A stretch of DNA of 56,451 bases from Clostridia bacterium (lineage in GTDB: Bacteria > Bacillota > Clostridia > Oscillospirales > CAG-272): NCBI GenBank assembly GCA_017420755.1, contig JAFQOG010000014.1, positions 1-56,451 on the forward strand, given 5' to 3'. The notes under the pieces were generated by a model. It was not told the origin of the DNA. It made no database searches and was given only the letters and a program-made list of their open reading frames with translations. The translations under genes and the position numbers were made by a program. Within the stretch, counting starts at the first letter, position 1. Every line of letters starts with the position of its first letter. Below, piece by piece: positions 42,423 to 50,361 of this stretch.

Positions 42423-44222
42423 ATGAAAATTATGCAAAACAATGGTGTAGCATGCGAGATTGACAACAAAGCCGAGGAGCTACACATTATCAGACACACA
42501 GCTGCGCACATTATGGCACAAGCCATCAAGCGCCTTTATCCTGAAGCTATTTTTGCTTATGGTCCAGCCACTGAAAAGGGCTTCTACTATGATGTTGACT
42601 TGGGTGACAAGAAGCTTAATGACAGTGACTTAGAAGCTATTGAAAAGGAAATGAAGAAAATCACCAAGGAAAATCTTCCAATAAAGGCTTATTCTCTACC
42701 TCGTGATGAGGCTGTTAAGCTTATGCAGGAGCGCGGTGAAAAATATAAGGTTGAGCATATTGCCGACCTTGACGAAAATGCAACTATTACATTCTTCCAG
42801 CAGGGAGACTACATTGATATGTGTGTTGGTCCTCACCTTTGCTACACAAAGGCATTGAAGGCATTCAAGGTTACAAAGATTTCCGGTGCTTACTGGAAAA
42901 ATGATAAAAACAACAAAATGCTCACACGTGTAAACGGTACTGCATTCGCAACAAACGAGGAGCTCGAGGAATACCTTAAAATGGTTGAGGAGGCTGAAAA
43001 GCGCGACCACAACAAAATCGGTCGTGATCTTGAATTCTTCACCACTGTTGATTCAATCGGACAAGGCCTGCCTATACTTTTACCAAAGGGCTCTCGTGTT
43101 ATTCAGCTTCTCCAAAGATGGGTTGAGGACACCGAGCAAAAGCGTGGCTATCTTTTGACAAAGACACCACTTATGGCTAAGCGTGAGCTTTATAAGATTT
43201 CAGGTCACTGGGATCACTATCTTGACGGTATGTTCGTTATGGGCGATCCTGATGACTACACAAAGGAATGCTTTGCACTCCGTCCTATGACTTGCCCATT
43301 CCAATATCAAGTATTTTTAAACAAGAAGCGCTCATATAGAGACCTTCCTATGCGTCTTGGTGAAACCTCTACTCTCTTTAGAAACGAGGATAGTGGTGAA
43401 ATGCACGGTCTTATTCGTGTTCGCCAGTTCACAATTTCTGAGGGTCACTTAATTCTCCGTCCAGATCAATTGGCAGAGGAATTCAAGGGTTGTCTTGAGC
43501 TCGCAAAATACTGTCTTGAAACTGTTGGTCTTTGGGAGGACTGCACATTCCGCTTCTCACAATGGGATCCAAACCGTACAGACAAGTACGAGGGTACTGC
43601 TGAGCAATGGAACGAGGCGCAAGAAATCATGGGCAAATTGCTTGATGAAATCGGTCTTGACTACGAAATAGGAATTGATGAGGCAGCATTCTATGGTCCT
43701 AAGCTTGACATTCAATGCAAGAATGTATTTGGCAAGGAGGACACAATAGTTACTATCCAAATTGATATGCTTCTTGCAAAGAAATTTGGCATGGAATATG
43801 TTGATTCAAACAACCAAATGGCTACCCCTTACATCATTCACCGTACATCACTTGGCTGCTACGAAAGAACACTTGCTCTTATTTTGGAAAAATATGCAGG
43901 TGCTTTACCACTTTGGTTATCCCCAACACAAGCAACAATTGTTCCTATTAACTCTGAATTTGATGAATATGCTAAGGAAATTCAGGCGAAAATGCTTGAA
44001 AAAGGCATCCGCGTAACAGTTGATACAAGAAACGAAACAATGGGCAAGCGCATTCGCGAGGCTCAGCTTGAAAAAATCAACTACGTTATCGTTGTTGGCG
44101 CAAACGAAAAGGAAACAAATACTGTTTCTCTCCGTGCGCGTGGTGGTATTAACCTCGGCGTTATGTCAATTGACGAAATGATTGACAAGCTTGTAAAAGA
44201 AATCGAAGCAAAAGCTAAATAA
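42423..44222 (+). CDS. thrS: Threonine-tRNA ligase
   Basis: This class II synthetase charges tRNA-Thr. The 599 residues begin almost directly with the editing domain (HIIRHTAAHIMAQAIKR; DMCVGPHL), then the catalytic core with RPMTCPFQYQVF, motif 2 FRNEDSGEMHGLIRVRQF and motif 3 LGCYERTLALILEK, and a C-terminal anticodon-binding domain. The N-terminal TGS domain (about 60 residues) found in most bacterial ThrS is missing; the frame has no room for it because the T-box leader lies directly upstream. TTGGAGG precedes the ATG. Confidence 0.95.
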   Translation: MKIMQNNGVACEIDNKAEELHIIRHTAAHIMAQAIKRLYPEAIFAYGPATEKGFYYDVDLGDKKLNDSDLEAIEKEMKKITKENLPIKAYSLPRDEAVKLMQERGEKYKVEHIADLDENATITFFQQGDYIDMCVGPHLCYTKALKAFKVTKISGAYWKNDKNNKMLTRVNGTAFATNEELEEYLKMVEEAEKRDHNKIGRDLEFFTTVDSIGQGLPILLPKGSRVIQLLQRWVEDTEQKRGYLLTKTPLMAKRELYKISGHWDHYLDGMFVMGDPDDYTKECFALRPMTCPFQYQVFLNKKRSYRDLPMRLGETSTLFRNEDSGEMHGLIRVRQFTISEGHLILRPDQLAEEFKGCLELAKYCLETVGLWEDCTFRFSQWDPNRTDKYEGTAEQWNEAQEIMGKLLDEIGLDYEIGIDEAAFYGPKLDIQCKNVFGKEDTIVTIQIDMLLAKKFGMEYVDSNNQMATPYIIHRTSLGCYERTLALILEKYAGALPLWLSPTQATIVPINSEFDEYAKEIQAKMLEKGIRVTVDTRNETMGKRIREAQLEKINYVIVVGANEKETNTVSLRARGGINLGVMSIDEMIDKLVKEIEAKAK

Positions 44223-44234
44223 ACTGGAGGCTTT

Positions 44235-44846
44235 ATGGCTAACATTGATAAAACCGCGTTATTTAAAATTGGCTATGGACTTTATGCCGTTACCTCTAAT
44301 GACGGAACAAAGGATAACGCTCTAATTGTTAACACTGTTATTCAAATTACAGACACTCCCCTGCGCATTTCAGTCACAATCAACAAGAATAACTACTCCT
44401 GTGAGGTTATAGAAAGAACTAAAAAATTAAACATTTGCTGTCTTTCAGAATCTACCCCCTTTGAGGTGTTTGAGCGACTTGGATTCCATTCTGGCAGAGA
44501 TACTGACAAGCTAAAGGATATGCATATTTGGTATGGAAAAAACGGCTTGCCACTTCTTTCATGTGAATATATGAATGCATTTTTCTCACTTGATGTTATT
44601 CAAACAGTTGATTTTGGCTCACATATTATGTTTGTATGTGATGTGACTGAGGCTATGTCCTGCACGGATGAGCCATCAATGACTTATTCATACTATCACG
44701 CAAACGTAAAGCCAAAGCCAAACGCAAAAAAGAAGGGCTTTGTTTGTAAGGTTTGTGGCTATGTACACGAGGGAGATTCCTTGCCCCCTGACTTTATTTG
44801 TCCTTGGTGCAAGCATGGTGCCGATTTCTTTGAGGAAATAAATTAA
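44235..44846 (+). CDS. Flavin reductase-rubredoxin fusion (Hrb-like)
   Basis: This 203-residue protein joins an FMN-binding flavin-reductase-like domain (1-160, with KIGYGLYAVTSNDGTKDNALIVNTV) to a short C-terminal rubredoxin domain with four cysteines, FVCKVCGYVHEG and FICPWCKHG. The plan matches the high-molecular-weight rubredoxin of Moorella, which passes electrons from NADH to flavodiiron proteins that reduce NO or oxygen. No flavodiiron gene is in the window. TGGAGG precedes the ATG 12 bases past thrS, so it may be read from the thrS promoter. Confidence 0.88.
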   Translation: MANIDKTALFKIGYGLYAVTSNDGTKDNALIVNTVIQITDTPLRISVTINKNNYSCEVIERTKKLNICCLSESTPFEVFERLGFHSGRDTDKLKDMHIWYGKNGLPLLSCEYMNAFFSLDVIQTVDFGSHIMFVCDVTEAMSCTDEPSMTYSYYHANVKPKPNAKKKGFVCKVCGYVHEGDSLPPDFICPWCKHGADFFEEIN

Positions 44847-44850
44847 AACA

Positions 44851-44877
44851 AAAAAGCGTTGCACTGCAACGCTTTTT
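44851..44877. terminator. Bidirectional terminator, perfect palindrome
   Basis: AAAAAGCGTTGCA (44851-44863), one C, TGCAACGCTTTTT (44865-44877), between the rubredoxin fusion and the ClC gene. Confidence 0.88.
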
Positions 44878-44880
44878 ATT

Positions 44881-46473
44881 TTATTCCTGCTTGCCGACAA
44901 TGGCGATAAGCTCCTGCCAGGTTTCTTTTTCATCCATTGTTGAATATTGAACCTGAAGTACATCTCCCGTACGAAGTGCCTTGCCACCGTGCTCGTCAAT
45001 TTCCTCGCTATTTGTTTTTGCCTTAGTAACCGAAAGAACGAAGAGATTCGCTGGCCAAAATATATCACGGATTTGCTTGCCACTGGCAAATGAGCCGTGC
45101 TTAACTGTAACACGGGTGTTTATAACCTTCGCTTCCTTGCCTTCATTTAATTCCTCTACTCTTGTTTCCATCGCGCTATCGTTAATCGATTTTGCATCAA
45201 ATAGCTCAGTAACGAAATATGCAATCAATGAAACCATAATTACCGATATAATATTTTCGTGACAGAAAAGCGCCTCGAGTGCAAAAATTATAGCTGTCAA
45301 GGGTGATTTCATAAGACCGGAAAGGCTTGCAACTATGCCAAGAACCAAAATCATTATGTAAAGCTGTGAATCCATTCCAAGGCTTAATGCAATTTTTCCG
45401 ATTATTGCAGAAACCGTTGCGCCAAGAGCCAAGGATGGAATGAAAAGTCCACCTGTTATACCGTTTGTCGATGCGCTGACTGTCAAGGTTGTGCGTGCAA
45501 TCAAAATAAAGATAAGGACTAAAATCGTGAACTTGTTTTCAGGGCTAAATAAATCAATAATCAAGTCATGTCCTGTTGAAACAGCTGAGAATGAGCAAAG
45601 TCCAACGCACACGGTTGCCACCAAAATCATCGCAATTTTATATTGCGCGGGGATTTTTACAACCTTTGAGAAAAAGAACTTCAAGAAATGATAATATTTT
45701 AAAATAAGTGCACCAACAATTCCAACAACAATTCCGACAAGTAGTGGAATCCATAGCTGCTTTATTCCAAGCTTTGGTAAAATCAATTCTCCAAAAAGGC
45801 TTGTCGATACACCAAAGAAGGATGCAAATGCGCGAGATGAAATATTTGCAAAAAGAACCGAGGACGATGCCACTATCATTATCATAGGGGATATTCTTTG
45901 ATGTGCCTCCTCAATGGCAAAAAGAATACCAGAAATTGGTGCACCGGTAGCAACTGAAAAGCCAGCACATGCACCACCGGTCATTGAATAACGGCTCCAC
46001 GCACCATGAGTTTTTGCAAAAAGTCTAACACTGCCCTTACCGAGTGAAGTTCCCATTTGAACAGATGGGCCCTCGTTTCCAAGAGGAACACCTATCAAAA
46101 ACGAGCCAAGCGACAAAAGGAAAACACCAACAAATGAGCGCACCCATCTAAATGTGATAATTCCACGAAGAATTCCGACCGAGGTTGGAATGCCACCACC
46201 CTTTAGGTTAGGAATTCGGCGATAAATAAACGCTAAAAGGAAGGAAAAGCCAACAAGGGCTAAAATCACAACCGGCAAAAGGTAAAGGTGCTCTCTTAAA
46301 AAGGCGTATCCCATTGACGAGAAGTGAATCACATGATGGGCAAGAAATTTAAAAAGTGTAACAAAAAAAGAGGTTAATGTACCAGTAATAAAGCCAAAAA
46401 CGATAGCAGGCACAATAAGATTTATTATATATTTTTTATACTGTGAAAGTCTTGAGTGCTTTGCTTGCTTCAT
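44881..46473 (-). CDS. ClC-family chloride channel/antiporter with C-terminal TrkA_C-like domain
   Basis: This 530-residue membrane protein has the ClC selectivity motifs: GVPLGNEGPSVQMG with the gating glutamate of GxEGP, and GGLFIPSLALGA (GxFxP). About ten helices are seen. After residue 440 a soluble domain, VTVKHGSFASGKQIRDIFWPAN to ALRTGDVLQVQY, resembles the RCK/TrkA C-terminal regulatory domain. Whether it is a channel or a Cl-/H+ exchanger cannot be told. It has its own promoter and a ribosome site GAGGGGATAAGG. Confidence 0.9.
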   Translation of the reverse strand: MKQAKHSRLSQYKKYIINLIVPAIVFGFITGTLTSFFVTLFKFLAHHVIHFSSMGYAFLREHLYLLPVVILALVGFSFLLAFIYRRIPNLKGGGIPTSVGILRGIITFRWVRSFVGVFLLSLGSFLIGVPLGNEGPSVQMGTSLGKGSVRLFAKTHGAWSRYSMTGGACAGFSVATGAPISGILFAIEEAHQRISPMIMIVASSSVLFANISSRAFASFFGVSTSLFGELILPKLGIKQLWIPLLVGIVVGIVGALILKYYHFLKFFFSKVVKIPAQYKIAMILVATVCVGLCSFSAVSTGHDLIIDLFSPENKFTILVLIFILIARTTLTVSASTNGITGGLFIPSLALGATVSAIIGKIALSLGMDSQLYIMILVLGIVASLSGLMKSPLTAIIFALEALFCHENIISVIMVSLIAYFVTELFDAKSINDSAMETRVEELNEGKEAKVINTRVTVKHGSFASGKQIRDIFWPANLFVLSVTKAKTNSEEIDEHGGKALRTGDVLQVQYSTMDEKETWQELIAIVGKQE

Positions 46474-46508
46474 TTCCTTATCCCCTCTTTTTGAAATTTT
46501 ACATATCT

Positions 46509-46537
46509 ATTTTATCACACTAAAATTATAAAATCAA
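46509..46537 (-). promoter_or_regulatory. Sigma-A promoter of the ClC gene
   Basis: Leftward TTGATT (46532-46537), 17-nt spacer, TAAAAT (46509-46514). Confidence 0.65.
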
Positions 46538-46543
46538 TACAAA

Positions 46544-46570
46544 AAGCCATAGATATAAAATCTATGGCTT
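46544..46570 (-). terminator. Terminator of nagB
   Basis: AAGCCATAGAT (46544-46554) / ATCTATGGCTT (46560-46570) with a 5-nt loop; the leftward T-run is TTTTTG. Confidence 0.82.
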
Positions 46571-46575
46571 AATTT

Positions 46576-47286
46576 TTAGTTTTCGCTGTATATTACTGTT
46601 ACATCCTTATGAAGCTGTAAAATCGATGCAGGAACATATGGTGTGATTGGTCCGAAGAACGCTTTTTTCACTATTTCCTTTTTGTTTTTGCCGTTCGCGA
46701 TTAAGAGCACCTTTTTAGCTTGCATAATTGAGTACATCCCCATCGTGATTGCTTCTCTTGGCACATCGTCCTTTGAGGCAAAGAAACGAGAGTTAGCCTC
46801 AATTGTTGAATCATCAAGCTTTACAACGTGTGTTTCCTTAGTGAAGAATTCATCGGGCTCGTTAAAGCCGATATGGCCATCAAGACCTATGCCGAGGAGC
46901 TGAATATCAATTCCACCAAGGTCCTCAATCATTTTGTCATAAGCCTCACCCTCGGATTTTAAATCGTCAGTGCAGCCACTTGGTACAAATGTTTTATTTA
47001 TATCAATGTTTATGTGCTTAAATAGGTTTTTGTTCATAAAATAGCGATAGCTTTGGTCATTTGAGCCGTCAAGCCCAACATATTCGTCGAGGTTAACTGA
47101 TGTAACATTTTTAAAATCAAGCTCGCCAGCATTGTATTTTTCAATTAGACGCGCATATGTACCCAAAGGGGATGAACCTGTTGCAAGGCCCAACACTGCG
47201 TTTTCTTTATTCTTAACAACGTCAGCAATAATATTTGCCGCCATATTGCTTAACTTTTCATAGCTATCAACCTTAATAAAATTCAT
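46576..47286 (-). CDS. nagB: Glucosamine-6-phosphate deaminase
   Basis: NagB turns glucosamine 6-phosphate into fructose 6-phosphate and ammonia, feeding amino sugars into glycolysis. The 236 residues contain GLATGSSPLGTYARL, the SVNLDEYVGLDGSNDQSYRYFM catalytic region and GIGLDGHIGFNEP with the catalytic histidine. No nagA or transporter is adjacent. It has its own promoter and terminator, so it is monocistronic even though HAD genes lie upstream in the same direction. Confidence 0.95.
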   Translation of the reverse strand: MNFIKVDSYEKLSNMAANIIADVVKNKENAVLGLATGSSPLGTYARLIEKYNAGELDFKNVTSVNLDEYVGLDGSNDQSYRYFMNKNLFKHINIDINKTFVPSGCTDDLKSEGEAYDKMIEDLGGIDIQLLGIGLDGHIGFNEPDEFFTKETHVVKLDDSTIEANSRFFASKDDVPREAITMGMYSIMQAKKVLLIANGKNKKEIVKKAFFGPITPYVPASILQLHKDVTVIYSEN

Positions 47287-47314
47287 TATAAATCTCCTTA
47301 ACTGTTATAGTTCT

Positions 47315-47344
47315 ATTATATACCCGTCATCACTGCTTTGTCAA
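47315..47344 (-). promoter_or_regulatory. Sigma-A promoter of nagB
   Basis: Leftward TTGACA (47339-47344), 18-nt spacer, TATAAT (47315-47320). Confidence 0.78.
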
Positions 47345-47355
47345 TAAAACACCCT

Positions 47356-48141
47356 TTAAATTATTAGTTGCTTTGCACTTTCAAAAACAAAATCAGGCTT
47401 AACGTCAGATTTTTCTAATATTTCATAGGTTGTTTCTCCGCTCATAACAAGCGCAGTTATTGTGCCAGCATTAACACCACTTTTTATATCGGTATAAATG
47501 CGGTCGCCAACAACTATTGTCTGTTCCTTTGTATAGCCTGTATGCTCCATCGCCAAAATAGGCATAAGAGGCTCTGGCTTGCCAATAACGACTGGGCGTC
47601 TGCCTGAAACATTATATAGCATATCGCACACACTGCCACAGTCGGGGACTGAACCAAACTCCGTTGGACACACATAATCTGGATTAGTTGCGATATATGG
47701 AATATCTCTTCTCAAAAGTAATAATTTAGACACGTCCTCAAGCTTTTTAAAGGTTAGTTCCGTGTCAAAGCCCATAACGACCACCTCAACCTCATCAAGA
47801 TTTTCAGTGATTTTATAGCCGTTTGCTCTAAGCTCATCTTTCAAAGAATTAGTACCACAAACATAAAGTGTTTTTCCATTGTAATACTTATTTAGATAAT
47901 ATGCAGTTGCTTGAGATGATGTGATAAAATCATCATATTCTGATTTGATTCCCAATCTCTCAAGCTTTTTTATGTAATCTTGTACGCTTTTTGAGGAATT
48001 ATTCGTCATAAACATATATTTTCCACCAGAAGTCTTGATTTTTGAAAGAAGCTCCTCGGTGAAATCAAAAAGTCTATCCCCTAAATAAAGAGTCCCGTCC
48101 ATATCAAAAAGATATAGCTTGATATTTTTTAATTTGTCCAT
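47356..48141 (-). CDS. HAD-superfamily IIA hydrolase (NagD/AraL-like sugar phosphatase)
   Basis: This 261-residue phosphatase has HAD motif I LYLFDMDGTLYLGDR, motif II MFMTNNSSKS and the DRIYTDIKSGVNAG motif IV, with the C2A cap of the NagD group. Such enzymes dephosphorylate sugar phosphates or nucleotides as housekeeping. The frame continues up to 48249 through promoter sequence, so ATG 48141 (AAAGGTGG upstream) is chosen. Nearness to nagB recalls the E. coli nag operon, but separate promoters argue against strict co-regulation. Confidence 0.88.
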   Translation of the reverse strand: MDKLKNIKLYLFDMDGTLYLGDRLFDFTEELLSKIKTSGGKYMFMTNNSSKSVQDYIKKLERLGIKSEYDDFITSSQATAYYLNKYYNGKTLYVCGTNSLKDELRANGYKITENLDEVEVVVMGFDTELTFKKLEDVSKLLLLRRDIPYIATNPDYVCPTEFGSVPDCGSVCDMLYNVSGRRPVVIGKPEPLMPILAMEHTGYTKEQTIVVGDRIYTDIKSGVNAGTITALVMSGETTYEILEKSDVKPDFVFESAKQLII

Positions 48142-48160
48142 TATACCACCACCTTTGTAT

Positions 48161-48189
48161 ATTATAGCACAAGATGCGTTTAATTTCAA
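48161..48189 (-). promoter_or_regulatory. Sigma-A promoter of the HAD-IIA gene
   Basis: Leftward TTGAAA (48184-48189), 17-nt spacer, TATAAT (48161-48166). Confidence 0.75.
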
Positions 48190-48193
48190 CATA

Positions 48194-48233
48194 AAAAGAC
48201 AAAAGCGAGTGTTACCACTCGCTTTTGTCTTTT
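48194..48233. terminator. Long terminator of the HAD-IA gene
   Basis: An 18-bp perfect stem, AAAAGACAAAAGCGAGTG (48194-48211) with loop TTAC and its complement to 48233, just past the stop at 48250. Confidence 0.85.
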
Positions 48234-48249
48234 GTCGCATAATTATCAT

Positions 48250-48888
48250 TCATTCGATTTCAAATTGATATTTTGAGTCCTTATCAAGATAATAATCGCA
48301 AAGACTTGCGATTTCTTTTTCGCCTACAAATACATTTTTATCATAAACGCCAACCACCTTAATTCCATTTTGATTGCAGGTGTTTATTGCGTATAAAGCA
48401 TCCTCAAAGACATAGGTGGTTTCTTTGTCTGTTCCTAAAGCTTCTCGTGCCTTTTCGTAAATCAATGGGTATCTTTTGCCAAGCCCAACCTCTCCCGACG
48501 TTAAAATGAAGGAAAAATATTCTAATATACCCAGTTGGTTAAGAACCTTTTCAACCATAAATCTATCAGTTGCGGTGGCTAAGCACATTTTCACTCCATG
48601 TGCCTTTAATCTTTCAAGCATTTCGAGCACGCCTTCCTTTAACGACACGTGTTCATCATAATACTTTTCCATTATACCATAAATACCTCTTGAAACCTCT
48701 TCATAAGGAATATCTGGGCAAGCACGCTTGTGCCAGCTTTTCATTCCGTTTTCAAGATAATCCCTGTCCGTATCCTTTGGAGGCTCTAATCCTATACTCT
48801 TTAAGTATTCTGTTGCTACAATAGCCCAGTAATCCATAGAATTAATAAGTGTGCCATCCATATCAAAAATTGCGCCCGTAATTTTCAT
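48250..48888 (-). CDS. HAD-superfamily IA hydrolase (phosphoglucomutase/phosphatase-like)
   Basis: This 212-residue protein has motif I GAIFDMDGTLINSMDYW, motif II MCLATATDRFM, the motif III lysine region GLGKRYPLIYEKA and motif IV VFEDALYAI, with a helical C1 cap. Members include sugar phosphatases and beta-phosphoglucomutase; nothing fixes the substrate. It has its own promoter and a strong terminator. Confidence 0.85.
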   Translation of the reverse strand: MKITGAIFDMDGTLINSMDYWAIVATEYLKSIGLEPPKDTDRDYLENGMKSWHKRACPDIPYEEVSRGIYGIMEKYYDEHVSLKEGVLEMLERLKAHGVKMCLATATDRFMVEKVLNQLGILEYFSFILTSGEVGLGKRYPLIYEKAREALGTDKETTYVFEDALYAINTCNQNGIKVVGVYDKNVFVGEKEIASLCDYYLDKDSKYQFEIE

Positions 48889-48919
48889 TTTTCACCCAAC
48901 CATGCATAATATTACATTC

Positions 48920-48948
48920 ATTTTATATTAGTTATACTAAATTGTCAA
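48920..48948 (-). promoter_or_regulatory. Sigma-A promoter of the HAD-IA gene
   Basis: Leftward TTGACA (48943-48948), 17-nt spacer, TAAAAT (48920-48925). Confidence 0.75.
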
Positions 48949-49270
48949 TAAAAAAATAATAAAAGCTTCTGGGAAAATTAACTCTTTCAAATTTGGGCAG
49001 TTATAAAATTGATTTTCTTCTGTTCTTTTTAGGCTCTTAGCATTTGTCATATCAATAGTTACAAGAGATGAGCAACCATAAAATGCGTATCTTCCAATGC
49101 TAACGCAATCCCTTGGGACATTTACCCATTCAAGTCCATGAGAGGTATAGAACATATTGCCGCTAATTCTATTAATGTGTCAGGAAAAAGCACGTATTTT
49201 AGGTCATTATAGCCCTTAAAAATATCTCCCGTTACCTTTTGAACATTATGTGGCACCTCAGCGCGGATAA
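48937..49270 (-). pseudogene. Frameshifted remnant of a BspA-type LRR gene
   Basis: One frame (leftward from 49270) reads DFVIRAEVPHNVQKVTGDIFKGYNDLKYVLFPDTLIEL without a start codon, then similarity continues in another frame as WVNVPRDCVSIGRYAFYGCSSLVTIDM and CPNLKELIFPEAF. Both pieces are LRR_5 repeats like those at 19016, 26508 and 52844. With no signal peptide and a frame break, this is a decayed fragment abutting the stop of the Gfo/Idh gene; its tail carries the -35/-10 of the HAD-IA gene. Confidence 0.7.
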
Positions 49271-49275
49271 CAAAA

Positions 49276-50361
49276 TCAATTAAATTCCTTTGGAATTTCT
49301 AACAGCTCTCCACCGCGCCTTGCAGATTCAGCAGCGATAATTCCAGGAAGGGAAATTCTAATGCCCATATCGACGTCAATCGGTGGGTCTGTATCGTCAA
49401 TTATGCATTTGATAAAGTCGCGTATCATTTTAGCATCGACTCCGCCGTGGCCATAGACATCTCCTGTATTTGATAGCTTGACAGGAATTTCAAAATACTT
49501 TTCAAAGGTATTTGGAACCTCATACATTTTTGCAAATGATGTCGCATCCTCCAGTGGCTTTGTTTTATCGGTCAGAATTGAGCCACGCGTTCCATATAAT
49601 GCAAAGTTGTGGTCATAGCCAACGTACATACCAAAGCCGATAAAAATGCGAATAACTGCTCCCTTTGCGGTTTTAAATATTGCTATTCCGTTTTCATCGC
49701 ATCTGCTATGCTCGTTATACCTTGCAGCAGTTGGAACCATGCAGCAAACACTAACGGCATAGTCGTCCATAATGTAAAGTAATGGCCCTAAATTGTGTGT
49801 TAAATATGTTATTGCCGAGTTATATCTGCGCCAATGGTTTTCGGGCTCATATGGCTTAATCTCATCGGGATGGGTTGCGTGCAAATATTCAGACTCGGCG
49901 TACAGAATATCGCCAAACTTCCCGTCCTCACGCATTTTTTTCCAAGCCTCGATAAATGCCCAATAAAAGCAGTTTTCTCCTGCCATATATTTTAGCTCGG
50001 GATGTGATTTTACTGCATCACGAAGGATTTTTGCCTCTTCTATTGTTTCTATTACAGGAATTTCACTCAAAACGTGCTTCCCTGCCTCAAGTGCCATTAA
50101 TGTGTGCCTTGTGTGGAGTGGCTTGTCGGTTGCGATATAAACTGCATCTATATCGCTTTTTAAAAGCTCCTCTATGCTATCAAAGCAAAGTAAATCCGCA
50201 ACTCCATTTTTCTCATAGTCCTCTTTACAAGCCTTTAGGGTGTCGGGGTTGCTATCTGCAATCGCACGAATAACCACATTGTCATCCCCAATTAATGTCC
50301 AAGCAACGTAAGCTCCTCTTTTAAGCCCCACAACTCCTAATTTTATTACTTTATTTTCCAT
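49276..50361 (-). CDS. Gfo/Idh/MocA-family oxidoreductase
   Basis: This 361-residue NAD(P)-dependent oxidoreductase has the Rossmann start LGVVGLKRGAYVAWTLIGDD and a catalytic site SEIPVIETIEEA in the place of the usual EKP, so the lysine is replaced. The YLTHNLGPLLYIMDDY segment carries the histidine position. It is clearly different from the protein at 30786-31811. It overlaps the upstream MATE gene by 11 bases and is probably co-transcribed with it. Substrate unknown; loss of the EKP lysine may indicate unusual chemistry. Confidence 0.82.
   Translation of the reverse strand: MENKVIKLGVVGLKRGAYVAWTLIGDDNVVIRAIADSNPDTLKACKEDYEKNGVADLLCFDSIEELLKSDIDAVYIATDKPLHTRHTLMALEAGKHVLSEIPVIETIEEAKILRDAVKSHPELKYMAGENCFYWAFIEAWKKMREDGKFGDILYAESEYLHATHPDEIKPYEPENHWRRYNSAITYLTHNLGPLLYIMDDYAVSVCCMVPTAARYNEHSRCDENGIAIFKTAKGAVIRIFIGFGMYVGYDHNFALYGTRGSILTDKTKPLEDATSFAKMYEVPNTFEKYFEIPVKLSNTGDVYGHGGVDAKMIRDFIKCIIDDTDPPIDVDMGIRISLPGIIAAESARRGGELLEIPKEFN

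Noticed and set aside
48142-48249. Longer N-terminus of the HAD-IIA protein
   Set aside because: The extension covers a consensus promoter and the terminator of the upstream gene.
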